NCBI RefSeq assembly: GCF_002432345.1
Contig: NZ_DJDT01000147.1
Location: 1 to 48,409 of the forward strand
DNA length: 48,409 bases
Direction: 5' to 3'
Source of the DNA: Pedobacter sp. UBA5917
GTDB taxonomy: Bacteria; Bacteroidota; Bacteroidia; Sphingobacteriales; Sphingobacteriaceae
The notes beneath the pieces are model-generated. The model was not told the DNA's origin. It ran no database searches and was given only the letters and a program-made list of their open reading frames with translations. A program made the position numbers and the translations under genes. The first letter of the stretch is position 1. Each line of letters opens with the position of its first letter. This document shows positions 1 through 7,985 of this stretch, one piece after another.

Positions 1-1
1 A

Positions 2-1219
2 AAAGAAAAACAGGAAAAGCCACAACGCGATGAAAACCGCCAGCAAAAACAACCGGGCGGCGGCAACCACCACAAAAACGAAAACAGCTATTCTAACCTT
101 GATTTCGATAACGTAATTACAAATGAAGGCGTTCTGGAAATTATGCCTGATGGTTACGGTTTCCTGCGTTCTGCAGATTACAACTACTTAACTTCCCCTG
201 ATGATATTTATGTATCACAGTCGCAGATAAAACTTTTTGGTTTAAAAACCGGCGATACCGTAAAAGGCAGCATCCGCCCGCCGAAAGAAGGCGAAAAATA
301 TTTCCCATTGGTTCGTGTAGAAACCATTAATGGCAGAGTTCCTGCCGAGGTTCGCGACCGTGTTCCTTTTGATTATTTAACGCCACTTTTCCCGACAGAA
401 AAATTAAATTTATTTACGGATAACAGTAACTACTCTACCCGTATCATGGATTTATTTACCCCGATTGGTAAAGGGCAACGTGGTTTAATTGTAGCACAGC
501 CTAAAACCGGTAAAACCAATTTACTGAAAGAAGTTGCCAATGCAATTGCTAAAAACCACCCGGAAGTTTATTTAATTATCTTATTAATTGATGAGCGCCC
601 TGAGGAGGTTACCGATATGGCACGCAGTGTAAGGGCTGAGGTTATTGCCTCTACTTTTGATGAGCCAGCTGAACGTCACGTTAAAATTGCCAATATTGTT
701 TTAGAGAAATCGAAACGTTTGGTAGAAAGCGGACATGATGTGGTAATTCTTTTAGATTCGATTACACGTTTGGCAAGGGCATACAATACTACTGCACCGG
801 CATCGGGTAAAATATTATCCGGTGGTGTTGATGCAAATGCTTTACACAAACCAAAACGTTTCTTCGGTGCGGCACGTAACATCGAAAATGGTGGTTCATT
901 AACCATCTTAGCAACAGCATTAACCGATACCGGTTCCAAAATGGACGAAGTGATCTTTGAAGAATTTAAAGGAACAGGTAATATGGAATTACAGTTAGAC
1001 CGTAAATTATCTAACAAACGTATTTTCCCTGCTATCGATATTACAGCTTCGAGTACCCGCCGCGATGATTTATTGCTTGATAGAGATATTTTACAACGCG
1101 TTTGGATATTACGTAACCACCTTGCTGACATGAACAGCCAGGAAGCGATGGAATTTGTTCAATCACAGATTAAAGGCACAAAAAGTAACGAAGAGTTCTT
1201 GATTTCGATGAACAGCTAG
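2..1219 (+). CDS. rho: Transcription termination factor Rho (5' end outside window)
   Basis: Rho is the hexameric RNA-dependent ATPase/translocase that ends transcription. The reading frame is open from base 2, so the gene starts before the window; 405 residues are visible. The first ~35 visible residues are a hydrophilic Lys/Gln/Asn-rich stretch, as in the long N-terminal insert of Bacteroidota Rho. They are followed by the cold-shock-like RNA-binding domain (EGVLEIMPDGYGFLR) and the RecA-like ATPase domain with Walker A (AQPKTGKT), Walker B (VVILLDSITRLARAYN) and the conserved GGVDANALHKPKRFFGAARN region. The ATG at 143 is internal to the RNA-binding domain and is not the start. A strong hairpin follows the stop. 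Identification is certain. Confidence 0.97.
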   Translation, partial: KEKQEKPQRDENRQQKQPGGGNHHKNENSYSNLDFDNVITNEGVLEIMPDGYGFLRSADYNYLTSPDDIYVSQSQIKLFGLKTGDTVKGSIRPPKEGEKYFPLVRVETINGRVPAEVRDRVPFDYLTPLFPTEKLNLFTDNSNYSTRIMDLFTPIGKGQRGLIVAQPKTGKTNLLKEVANAIAKNHPEVYLIILLIDERPEEVTDMARSVRAEVIASTFDEPAERHVKIANIVLEKSKRLVESGHDVVILLDSITRLARAYNTTAPASGKILSGGVDANALHKPKRFFGAARNIENGGSLTILATALTDTGSKMDEVIFEEFKGTGNMELQLDRKLSNKRIFPAIDITASSTRRDDLLLDRDILQRVWILRNHLADMNSQEAMEFVQSQIKGTKSNEEFLISMNS

Positions 1220-1224
1220 AAAAA

Positions 1225-1259
1225 GGTAAAATGTAAGATGGTAAATGGATAAGGTATAC
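1225..1259. repeat. Heptad-phased repeat, ATGG family (5 units)
   Basis: Five consecutive 7-bp units (GGTAAAA, TGTAAGA and so on to 1259) lie directly after the rho stop. The same wording occurs at 4814-4841 and, as reverse complement, at 12828-12890 and 37278-37340. Function is unknown. Confidence 0.6.
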
Positions 1260-1293
1260 ATTCCATCTACCACTTCACATCTTCCGCCTTACA

Positions 1294-1348
1294 TAAAACG
1301 AAAAGGCTTAAGGTTTCTTAATTTGATTCCTTAAGCCTTTTCGTTTTA
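1294..1348 (+). terminator. Rho-gene terminator hairpin
   Basis: A perfect 20-bp inverted repeat (1294-1313 and 1329-1348) surrounds a 15-nt loop. The GGCTTAAGG core is flanked by A-rich sequence on the left arm and TTTTCGTTTT on the right, so the hairpin could stop transcription in both directions. It lies 75 bp after the rho stop. Confidence 0.8.
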
Positions 1349-1369
1349 AAGGTTTTACACTTACATTTG
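1339..1369 (+). promoter_or_regulatory. Candidate pssA promoter
   Basis: TTTC at 1339-1342 and TACATTTG at 1362-1369 are separated by 19 bp. They match the Bacteroidota -33 (TTTG) and -7 (TAnnTTTG) elements with one mismatch. The -33 element lies in the right arm of the preceding terminator. Confidence 0.55.
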
Positions 1370-1410
1370 CACCCGAAACCTTACACCTTAAACCCTATAC
1401 CTTAAACCTC
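1357..1410. repeat. Heptad-phased repeat, ACCTTAA family, abutting pssA start
   Basis: About eight 7-bp units run in phase from 1357 into the pssA start codon. The clearest are ACCTTAC (1378), ACCTTAA (1385), ACCCTAT (1392) and ACCTTAA (1399). The last unit is completed by the AT of the ATG. The same wording recurs at 41017-41051 and, inverted, at 40802-40836. The array would form most of the 5' leader of pssA. Confidence 0.7.
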
Positions 1411-2103
1411 ATGAAAAGGCATCTCCCTAATGCGATTACCTGTGCAAACCTTTTTTCGGGCTGTATCGGAATCGTTTTTGCATTTAAAGGTAATCTGGAA
1501 ACCGCAGCTTATTTCGTAATCTTCTCGGGGGTTTTCGACTTTTTTGATGGTATGGTTGCCCGTTTATTAAATGTTAAATCGGCCATAGGGAAAGATCTTG
1601 ATTCATTGGCAGATATGGTGAGTTTTGGTTTTTTACCGGGAGTAATTATGTTCCACCTTTTAAAGGCTAGTGATTATCCGTCTGAATACCTCCCTTATTT
1701 CGGCTTTATTATTACTATTTTTTCGGCATTGCGTTTGGCCAAATTCAATAACGATGCAAGGCAAACAGAAGATTTTATTGGATTGAACACACCAATGAAT
1801 ACCCTGTTTATCTGTTCTTTACCCTATATTTCAAAAGATTATCCAGCAGTAATTTCATCGGGCATTTTACTCCTCGTCATTACGGCTGTTACCAGCTTTT
1901 TGCTGGTGAGTGAGATCAGAATATTTTCTTTAAAATTCAGCGATCTAAGCTGGGCAAAAAATAAGATCAAATTTATTTTCCTCATTTTATCTGCTGTACT
2001 GATCTTCTTTTTAAAATTTGCGGCTATACCTTTTGTGCTGGTACTCTACATTGCGCTATCAATATTACATTTTAGGGGAGCAACGGTAAGCGCTGAGCGT
2101 TAA
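1411..2103 (+). CDS. pssA: CDP-diacylglycerol--serine O-phosphatidyltransferase
   Basis: This enzyme makes phosphatidylserine from CDP-diacylglycerol and L-serine, the precursor of phosphatidylethanolamine, in the inner membrane. The CDP-alcohol phosphatidyltransferase signature DGx2ARx8Gx3Dx3D is intact within residues 48-70 (DGMVAR, then GKDLDSLAD). The rest is six to seven hydrophobic segments, and the N-terminus (KRHLPNAITCANLFSG) is typical of the integral-membrane (type II) PssA family; 230 residues is a normal length. The final codons (ATVSAER) overlap a heptad-phased repeat, so the C-terminus may have been altered by repeat growth. Confidence 0.93.
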   Translation: MKRHLPNAITCANLFSGCIGIVFAFKGNLETAAYFVIFSGVFDFFDGMVARLLNVKSAIGKDLDSLADMVSFGFLPGVIMFHLLKASDYPSEYLPYFGFIITIFSALRLAKFNNDARQTEDFIGLNTPMNTLFICSLPYISKDYPAVISSGILLLVITAVTSFLLVSEIRIFSLKFSDLSWAKNKIKFIFLILSAVLIFFLKFAAIPFVLVLYIALSILHFRGATVSAER

Positions 2104-2107
2104 GCGC
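2085..2107. repeat. Heptad-phased repeat running through the pssA stop codon
   Basis: Three units, GGTAAGC, GCTGAGC and GTTAAGC, are in phase and encode the last residues of PssA plus its stop codon. The wording is close to the array at 46051-46113. Confidence 0.5.
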
Positions 2108-2109
2108 TT

Positions 2110-2517
2110 TTAAAGGGAGGCACCCAGCTTCACTTTCTCCTGTTCGAGCTGCAAAAGCACATCGGCAAGCACAAATTTTAGTTTTTCAACTTCTGTAGGC
2201 ATCTGTTTGATCAAAAGCTCATTTTTTGCCGGATTTTCAATCTGATGAAGAAGATCCTTGATATCATTACGACCAATGTAACTGAATGTAGGTTTAATTT
2301 TATGTGCCAACTGTGATATTTTCACCCAGTTTTCGGACATTAAAGCTTTATCCATCTCTGTTATAAAAACCGGAATCTGTACCAGAAAAGTATCAATAAG
2401 CTCAATCAGAAACGCAGGTTCATCCCCCACCATATCGATCAGGTAAGAAAAATCCAAAGGCCGTTTATAAAAGCTGTGGGGCATCAGATCAATGTTTAGC
2501 CAATCTTTTAACTTCAA
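2110..2517 (-). CDS. Histidine-containing phosphotransfer (Hpt) domain protein
   Basis: A small all-helical protein, 135 residues, with the Hpt signature AHKIKPTFSYIG; His72 is the expected phospho-acceptor, which would relay phosphate between a hybrid sensor kinase and a response regulator. No kinase or regulator lies next to it, so partners are unknown. It is co-directional with folK. The first ATG (2517) gives a 29-bp overlap with folK; an alternative ATG at codon 12 (2484) lies 4 bp after the folK stop and loses no conserved part of the domain. The start is therefore unsure. Confidence 0.8.
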   Translation of the reverse strand: MKLKDWLNIDLMPHSFYKRPLDFSYLIDMVGDEPAFLIELIDTFLVQIPVFITEMDKALMSENWVKISQLAHKIKPTFSYIGRNDIKDLLHQIENPAKNELLIKQMPTEVEKLKFVLADVLLQLEQEKVKLGASL

Positions 2518-3004
2518 GCGGATCTTCCATATTTTTACTGATGGTTAAGATGGTGTCTCCAAATACGGGATGTACCACATCAGGTGCAATTTCGGCCAAA
2601 GGCTCCATCACAAATCTGCGGTTTTGCATATGCGGGTGCGGCACCTGAAGTTTATCCGGAATGTTGATCACTTCATTTCCAAAAAGGATAAGATCGATAT
2701 CGATCAACCTTTCACCCCATTTATCTTTCCTTACCCTGCCCAATTCCTGTTCAATATTTAATGCATGATCCAATACCTCCAAAGCGCTTAAATCCGTCTC
2801 TAAAGCCACCGCCTGGTTTAAAAAAGCAGGCTGGTCGGTTTTACCCCAGGCAGCTGTTTCGTACAGCGATGAAACTGATATTACCCTGCCTATATTTTGG
2901 TCCAATAGTTCGATTGCCTTTTTTAAATTCCCTTCCCTATCTCCCAAATTTCCACCCAGTAACAAATAAGCCGTACTGTACTCTAAAGCTTTATTAAGCA
3001 TCAT
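2489..3004 (-). CDS. folK: 2-amino-4-hydroxy-6-hydroxymethyldihydropteridine diphosphokinase
   Basis: FolK transfers pyrophosphate from ATP to 6-hydroxymethyl-7,8-dihydropterin in folate synthesis. Family features are the N-terminal LLLGGNLGDREGNL motif, the RKDKWGERLIDIDLILFG block carrying the Asp pair that binds Mg-ATP, and the PHPHMQNRRFVMEPLAEI motif near the C-terminus. Its 171 residues are normal. It is divergent from sppA (40-bp gap); a TAATTTTG box on the minus strand at 3027-3034 may be its -7 element. It overlaps the hpt gene by 29 bp if hpt uses its first ATG. Confidence 0.94.
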   Translation of the reverse strand: MMLNKALEYSTAYLLLGGNLGDREGNLKKAIELLDQNIGRVISVSSLYETAAWGKTDQPAFLNQAVALETDLSALEVLDHALNIEQELGRVRKDKWGERLIDIDLILFGNEVINIPDKLQVPHPHMQNRRFVMEPLAEIAPDVVHPVFGDTILTISKNMEDPLEVKRLAKH

Positions 3005-3044
3005 GTATTTTTATATCTTTACAGCACAAAATTAAAACATTTAA

Positions 3045-4811
3045 ATGAGAGAATTCTTTAAGTATTTATTTGCCTCCATGTTGGGCTTTTTCTTATCGAT
3101 GGTAATTATCTTTATCATCTGCATCGTAATCGTTGTAGGTGCCATATCATCAATCGATAGCGATAAAACAGTTGTTGTTTCCAACAATTCGGTGCTCTTT
3201 CTAAATTTAGATCAGGCCATTACCGAGCGTACGCCAAAAAATCCATTCGGAAACCTTCCTATTGTGGGAAGTGAGGAAAAAGACGGAATCGGTTTAAACG
3301 ATTTTATCAAAGCGCTGCAAAAAGCAAAAACAGACGATAACATTAAATGTATTTATATTAACGTAAGCAGTCCGAATGCAGGTTATGCAACCCTTCGCGA
3401 GGTGAGGAATGCTTTGATCGATTTTAAAAAATCCCATAAAAAAATCATCGCTTACAGCGAAGTTTATACACAGGGGGCCTATTACCTGGCCTCGGTTGCA
3501 GATAAAGTGTACTTAAACCCTGAAGGAGCTTTAGAATTTAAAGGTTTTAGCTCTCAACTAACCTTTTTTAAGGGAACTTTGGAAAAAGTTGGGGTAGAAA
3601 TGCAGGTAATCCGCGTAGGAAATTACAAAAGTGCCGTTGAGCCCTTTATTTTGGATAAAATGAGCGATTATAACCGCAAACAGGTTACAGCTTATGTAGG
3701 CGGTTTATACAACACTTTTCTGACCGATATTGCACAGAGCCGTAATATTCCAAAAGATACCCTTTACAGCATTGCCGATAATTATAAAGTACAACAGCCA
3801 CAGGATGCGGTAAACTTTAAAATGATCGATGCCTTAAAATACAAAGATCAGATTTTAGAGGAGCTGAAAGGCTTATCAGGCAGAACCAGGGGTGAAAATA
3901 TCCGTACGGTTTCGATTAACGATTACGCCAAAAACAATACCGATACCGGCGAAGGAAAAGATAAAGTTGCGGTGATCTATGCCAATGGCGAAATTAACGG
4001 AGGCGAAGGTTCTGATAACCAGATCGGTTCTGAACGTATTTCGAGGGCCATCAGAAAAGCACGTTTAGACGACGACATTAAAGCCGTAGTTTTACGTGTA
4101 AACTCACCGGGTGGTAGCGCCCTTGCCTCTGATGTAATCTGGAGGGAAATTGTGCTTACCAAAAAGGAAAAACCGGTTATTGCATCTTTTGGTGATGTAG
4201 CTGCATCAGGCGGTTACTACATCGGTTGCGCTGCTGATAGCATTTTCGTTCAGCCCAACACCATTACAGGTTCTATTGGTGTATTCGGTATTATTCCCAA
4301 TTTCCAGAATTTAATGACCAACAAATTGGGTATCACATTCGACGGCGTTAAAACCGGTAAATATGCCGATATCATGGCTACCAACCGTCCTATGACGGAA
4401 GGTGAGAGATTTATCATCCAGAATGAATTAAACAGAATTTACAGTGGTTTTGTGAGCCGTGTAGCCGATGGCAGAAAGAAAAGCAAAGCTTATATCGATA
4501 GCATTGGCGGGGGCCACGTTTGGATCGGTACCGATGCCGTTCAGATCGGTTTAGCCGATAGAATCGGAAGTTTTAACGATGCCATTAAAGCTGCTGCAAA
4601 AAAAGCAAAACTGAAAAAATATAAAGTGGTAGAATACCCTGATGTAATCGATCCATGGAAATCGCTAATGGATGAGGGTACCGACAAAATCAAAACCTAT
4701 TACACCAAACAGGAACTTGGCGACAATTACTTTTTATACCAACAGATGAAAAAAGTAATTGCAAGCTCGGGTATCCAGGCAAGGATGCCGTTTGAAGCAG
4801 TAATTAAGTAA
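3045..4811 (+). CDS. sppA: Signal peptide peptidase SppA, 67K type
   Basis: A membrane-anchored serine protease that degrades cleaved signal peptides. One N-terminal transmembrane helix (about residues 12-36) is followed by two tandem S49 domains, as in the long E. coli-type enzyme; 588 residues fits. The expected catalytic Lys is Lys195 (GNYKSAVEP) in the first domain and the nucleophile is Ser388 (GDVAASGGYY) in the second, after the RVNSPGGSA oxyanion region. A weak -7-like TATCTTTA at 3014-3021 lies upstream. It is transcribed away from folK. Confidence 0.95.
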   Translation: MREFFKYLFASMLGFFLSMVIIFIICIVIVVGAISSIDSDKTVVVSNNSVLFLNLDQAITERTPKNPFGNLPIVGSEEKDGIGLNDFIKALQKAKTDDNIKCIYINVSSPNAGYATLREVRNALIDFKKSHKKIIAYSEVYTQGAYYLASVADKVYLNPEGALEFKGFSSQLTFFKGTLEKVGVEMQVIRVGNYKSAVEPFILDKMSDYNRKQVTAYVGGLYNTFLTDIAQSRNIPKDTLYSIADNYKVQQPQDAVNFKMIDALKYKDQILEELKGLSGRTRGENIRTVSINDYAKNNTDTGEGKDKVAVIYANGEINGGEGSDNQIGSERISRAIRKARLDDDIKAVVLRVNSPGGSALASDVIWREIVLTKKEKPVIASFGDVAASGGYYIGCAADSIFVQPNTITGSIGVFGIIPNFQNLMTNKLGITFDGVKTGKYADIMATNRPMTEGERFIIQNELNRIYSGFVSRVADGRKKSKAYIDSIGGGHVWIGTDAVQIGLADRIGSFNDAIKAAAKKAKLKKYKVVEYPDVIDPWKSLMDEGTDKIKTYYTKQELGDNYFLYQQMKKVIASSGIQARMPFEAVIK

Positions 4812-4813
4812 TG

Positions 4814-4929
4814 TAAGATGGAAAATGTAAAATGGATGATGGGGCAAGATTTATAAAATAGGCTCATGGTTGATGGCTTATGGTAACATGGCTATTAACC
4901 ATGAACCAACAAACCATCATCCACCTTAC
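4814..4929. repeat. Heptad-phased repeats between sppA and the lipoprotein gene
   Basis: Units TAAGATG, GAAAATG, TAAAATG and GATGATG follow each other at 4814-4841. A second run begins at 4864 (TCATGGT, TGATGGC, TTATGGT), turns into CCATnnn units, and reaches the 3' end of the minus-strand lipoprotein gene. The two halves are partly complementary. Confidence 0.55.
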
Positions 4930-4945
4930 CTCGTCCATATCCATA

Positions 4946-5572
4946 CTATTCCACTATTTTCCATTCCGGATGCAGCGTTAAATAAGTTCCATTAACCGGA
5001 ATATTTACCTGGTGCACGGTTAAAGAAATGCTTTTTCCTTTTAAAAACTCAAAGCCAATCCCCTCTTTTTTGGCATCATAAACCGTTACGGTATCCTTAT
5101 CTTCATTTAAATAAGTTGAAAGTTTTTCAATGGCCGGGAACTTTAGTTTAGTTTCTTCCAAAGTAGTTCCTGTAGATAGCCCTTCCTTTGTTTTAAACTG
5201 ATCTGAGGTAATCCTGATCTGTTTTACATCTTTAACCCGCATGCTCGTATCGCGATAGGAAGAATAAACGGCAATTTCGTTAGGGTGTTGAGCTGTAGAA
5301 TCGTTACTGTACCAAATTCCCCAGGCTTTACCCATTGCGGCATCACCAGCATCTGGTCTGCCCAGTTTTTTACCAACCTGCTCCATATCTTCGCCAATAG
5401 AAATTTCACCAACCGAGCGACCGGCAACAACCAAAAATTTTTCATTGGGAATTTGTGTGTCTCTTGAAACGTGGTTTACCGAATCGGCTGTTTTATCATC
5501 AGTTTTATTCGAAGATTGACAAGCGGCCAAACTTATACCTAATCCTAAAAGGACATATTTTGTAGATTTCAT
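4946..5572 (-). CDS. Predicted lipoprotein of unknown function
   Basis: 208 residues. A type II signal peptide ends in the lipobox LAAC with Cys18, so the protein should be lipid-anchored in the cell envelope. The mature part starts with a Ser/Thr/Asp-rich linker and then a globular region (SIGEDMEQVGKKLGRPDAGDAAMGKAWGIWYSND). The recurring SIGxxxxxVxxxLGxP pattern resembles small bacterial envelope domains that begin with a short helix after a strand, but I cannot name a family. It stands alone, convergent with sppA and divergent from polX. The last codons (EWKIVE) run into the neighbouring heptad-phased sequence. Confidence 0.7.
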   Translation of the reverse strand: MKSTKYVLLGLGISLAACQSSNKTDDKTADSVNHVSRDTQIPNEKFLVVAGRSVGEISIGEDMEQVGKKLGRPDAGDAAMGKAWGIWYSNDSTAQHPNEIAVYSSYRDTSMRVKDVKQIRITSDQFKTKEGLSTGTTLEETKLKFPAIEKLSTYLNEDKDTVTVYDAKKEGIGFEFLKGKSISLTVHQVNIPVNGTYLTLHPEWKIVE

Positions 5573-5661
5573 GAGTGTAAAACAACACTTTAATAAAATT
5601 GTGTTTAGAAATCGGCAAGCTTCGCAAAGATTTGGGGCATTATTTCCTAATTTTACCCCTT

Positions 5662-7344
5662 ATGGAAAATAAGACCATCGCCCGCACCCTGCGCCTTTTA
5701 TCGCAGCTCATGGAACTACATGAGGAAAATCCTTTTAAGATCAAATCAGTTGCAAATGCCTATTTCAAGGTTGATAAATTGCCTTTTGCATTAAAAGACA
5801 AACCTTTGGATGAGCTCGATAAAATTGAAGGAATTGGTAAAGGCCTGGCTTCCAAAATCGTAGAACTCCTTCAAACGGGAGAGTTACAAGAGCTCAACGA
5901 AATCCTCGAAAGAACACCCGAAGGTGTGGTAGAAATGCTTGCCATAAAGGGTATTGGCCCAAAAAAGATTTTTATCATCTGGCGTACCCTCGGCATAGAA
6001 AGTATCGGTGAACTTTATTACGCCTGTAACGAAAACCGTTTAATCGAAGCAAAAGGTTTCGGTTTAAAAACACAGGAAGAAATTAAAAATGCCATCGAAT
6101 TTAAACTCGCTGCCAATGGTCGGTTTTTATATGCGCAGGTAGAAGGTTTTGCCAAAACTTTGTTCACGCAGCTTTCAGCCTGGGCTGCAAACCTTGATAG
6201 TAGTGCACTTTTAGGCTTTGCCGGACAATACCGCCGTGCATGTGAAATTATCGATGAACTGGAAATTGTAATCGGTGCAGAAAATATTGAAGCCATTAAA
6301 CAAGCTTTACCTGCTTTCGAACAACTTTCGCTCATCGAGGCGGAAAATTCTTTCATCTGTACTACCGAAGCAGGTTTCAGGATAAAAATTTATGTGGTTG
6401 AAAAATCAGCTTTCTATTTACAGTGGTTTAAACTCACCGGAAATACCGAACATATAGAAAAGATACTGGCATTGGCCGGTGAAGGGCCTTTTGCAAGTGA
6501 AGAGGAAATTTACAGTAAAGCTGGATTAGCTTTTATTGAACCCGAGCTTCGCGAGGATTTTGATGAAATTGAGCTCGCAAAAACAAATAAACTACCAACG
6601 CTGATCCAATATGCAGATTTAAAAGGTAGCTTGCATAACCACTCTACCTGGAGCGATGGCGTGCATACTTTAGAACAGATGGCCGTTTATTGTAAAGAAA
6701 ACTTAAATCTTCAATATTTAGGGATTTGCGATCACTCTAAAACCGCGGTTTACGCCAAGGGACTAAACGAACAGCGCGTTTTTGCACAGCATCAGGAAAT
6801 TGACGAATTAAACAAAAAACTGGCTCCATTTAAAATTCTCAAAGGCATTGAAAGTGATATTTTAAGTGATGGTTCGCTCGATTATTCGGACGATATCCTT
6901 AAAACATTCGATTTTGTAGTAGCCTCTGTGCACAGCAACCTCCGTATGGACGAACCCAAAGCTACAGCACGTTTATTAAAAGCCATCGAGAACCCATATA
7001 CCACTATTTTAGGTCACCCAACTGGCCGTTTATTGTTAAGCAGGGCCGGATATCCGATTGATTATAAAAAAATTATTGATGCCTGCGCGGCCAATAAAGT
7101 AGTAATCGAGATCAATGCCAACCCTTTACGTTTAGATTTGGATTGGCGCTGGCACCGTTATGCCTTAGAAAAAGGTGTTTTACTCTCTGTTAACCCCGAT
7201 GCACACCGCACCGAAGGTTTCCACGACATGCACTATGGCATTTTAGTTGCACGTAAAGGCGGTTTAAGCGCCGATAAATGTTTAAATGCTTTCTCTTTGG
7301 AAGAAATAACGGCGTATTTTAACGAGAAGCATCCAATAGGTTAA
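5662..7344 (+). CDS. polX: PolX-family protein: helix-hairpin-helix, degenerate polymerase domain, intact PHP domain
   Basis: 560 residues with the full PolX domain order: N-terminal 8-kDa-like region with HhH motifs (KIEGIGKGLASKI, AIKGIGPKKIF), a nucleotidyltransferase region, then a C-terminal PHP domain. PHP metal ligands look complete: His325/His327 (LHNHSTWSDG), CDHSK, GIESD, ASVHS, LGHPTGR and Asp513/His515 (NPDAHRTE), so 3'-5' exonuclease or phosphoesterase activity is plausible. The polymerase site is not canonical: where the family has Asp-x-Asp after AGSxRRG, this protein has Glu199-Leu-Glu201 after AGQYRR, and the third catalytic Asp is replaced by Lys242 (FRIKIYVV). DNA synthesis is therefore doubtful. 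ATG 5662 was chosen over the upstream ATG at 5599 because it begins right at conserved sequence and a -7-like TAATTTTA sits just before it. Confidence 0.9.
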   Translation: MENKTIARTLRLLSQLMELHEENPFKIKSVANAYFKVDKLPFALKDKPLDELDKIEGIGKGLASKIVELLQTGELQELNEILERTPEGVVEMLAIKGIGPKKIFIIWRTLGIESIGELYYACNENRLIEAKGFGLKTQEEIKNAIEFKLAANGRFLYAQVEGFAKTLFTQLSAWAANLDSSALLGFAGQYRRACEIIDELEIVIGAENIEAIKQALPAFEQLSLIEAENSFICTTEAGFRIKIYVVEKSAFYLQWFKLTGNTEHIEKILALAGEGPFASEEEIYSKAGLAFIEPELREDFDEIELAKTNKLPTLIQYADLKGSLHNHSTWSDGVHTLEQMAVYCKENLNLQYLGICDHSKTAVYAKGLNEQRVFAQHQEIDELNKKLAPFKILKGIESDILSDGSLDYSDDILKTFDFVVASVHSNLRMDEPKATARLLKAIENPYTTILGHPTGRLLLSRAGYPIDYKKIIDACAANKVVIEINANPLRLDLDWRWHRYALEKGVLLSVNPDAHRTEGFHDMHYGILVARKGGLSADKCLNAFSLEEITAYFNEKHPIG

Positions 7345-7365
7345 AAAGATTGTTAACTATAATAC

Positions 7366-7872
7366 ATGCAGCAGTTTGGTTTAGTCAATGGCAGAAAAAT
7401 CTTTTATACAAACGTAAGAAGAGACTCTGAGTGGTTCAAAAAATTGCCAGGAGGTAATTGGTGTGCTTTTACAATCACTGATGACGAGGATAGCGACTTG
7501 GTAGATTTAGTCGTTGAAAAATCACTTAAAAACCAAATGGCATATGTTTGTAATACTGGCCAACTAGCTGATAAGGTAGAATTATCATTTGATCTGAAAA
7601 TAGTAGAAAAAGCAATTGAACAGGAAAGTATAACCAAAATCCCATTTGATTACGACCAATCGCCGATTACAACTGCACATAAAAATTTTGGCGAGGGCTT
7701 TTGGTTTTCGCTATTTGCGGCACAAAATGAAGAAAATGATATAAATACAGTGATATGCATAGATTTCACTAAAAAAGGGGTAAAAAACAACATTCAAAGT
7801 TTAATTGAAAAAATCAATAACGACTGGTTACCCTCTGAAGAAGAAATCGAGCTTCCATACTACGACGAATAA
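7366..7872 (+). CDS. Hypothetical protein, soluble, 168 residues
   Basis: I do not recognise this family. No signal peptide or transmembrane segment is visible. The sequence is acidic, with a conserved-looking N-terminus (GRKIFYTNVRRDSEWFKKLPGGNWCAF) and alternating strand/helix character. It ends in a Glu/Asp-rich tail (PSEEEIELPYYDE). It begins 21 bp after polX on the same strand but its base composition is more AT-rich than the neighbours, which may point to a separate origin. An immunity-type or small regulatory protein is possible, but nothing in the sequence proves it. Confidence 0.6.
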   Translation: MQQFGLVNGRKIFYTNVRRDSEWFKKLPGGNWCAFTITDDEDSDLVDLVVEKSLKNQMAYVCNTGQLADKVELSFDLKIVEKAIEQESITKIPFDYDQSPITTAHKNFGEGFWFSLFAAQNEENDINTVICIDFTKKGVKNNIQSLIEKINNDWLPSEEEIELPYYDE

Positions 7873-7956
7873 TCAATTATCTGTGTAATCCCTAAATCTG
7901 TGCAATCAACCCGCCAGGAAACAATCTGTAAATCTTATAATCTGTGTAATCACCCC
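7873..7956. repeat. Dispersed AATCTGTGTAATC-type repeat
   Basis: Variants of ATCTGTGTAATC / AAATCTGTGCAATC occur three times here. Related copies lie at 19484-19515 and, inverted or diverged (ACAGATTAACACGG, ACAGATAAACACGG), near 10227 and 40058. This is a dispersed intergenic repeat. Confidence 0.55.
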
Positions 7957-7973
7957 CTTAAAAAATCTTTTAA

Positions 7974-7981
7974 TATCTTTG
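7974..7981 (+). promoter_or_regulatory. -7 element four bases before a start codon
   Basis: TATCTTTG, then exactly four bases (CCCC), then the ATG of the DUF4254 gene. No good -33 TTTG is seen at the usual distance. If it is used, the transcript would start at or next to the ATG. Confidence 0.5.
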
Positions 7982-7985
7982 CCCC

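Noticed and set aside
676..1131. Long antisense frame inside rho
   Set aside because: It is a codon-bias shadow of a strongly conserved gene, with no domain and no promoter.
143..1219. Rho starting at ATG 143
   Set aside because: The frame is open to the window edge and upstream codons encode the start of the RNA-binding domain, so the ATG is internal.
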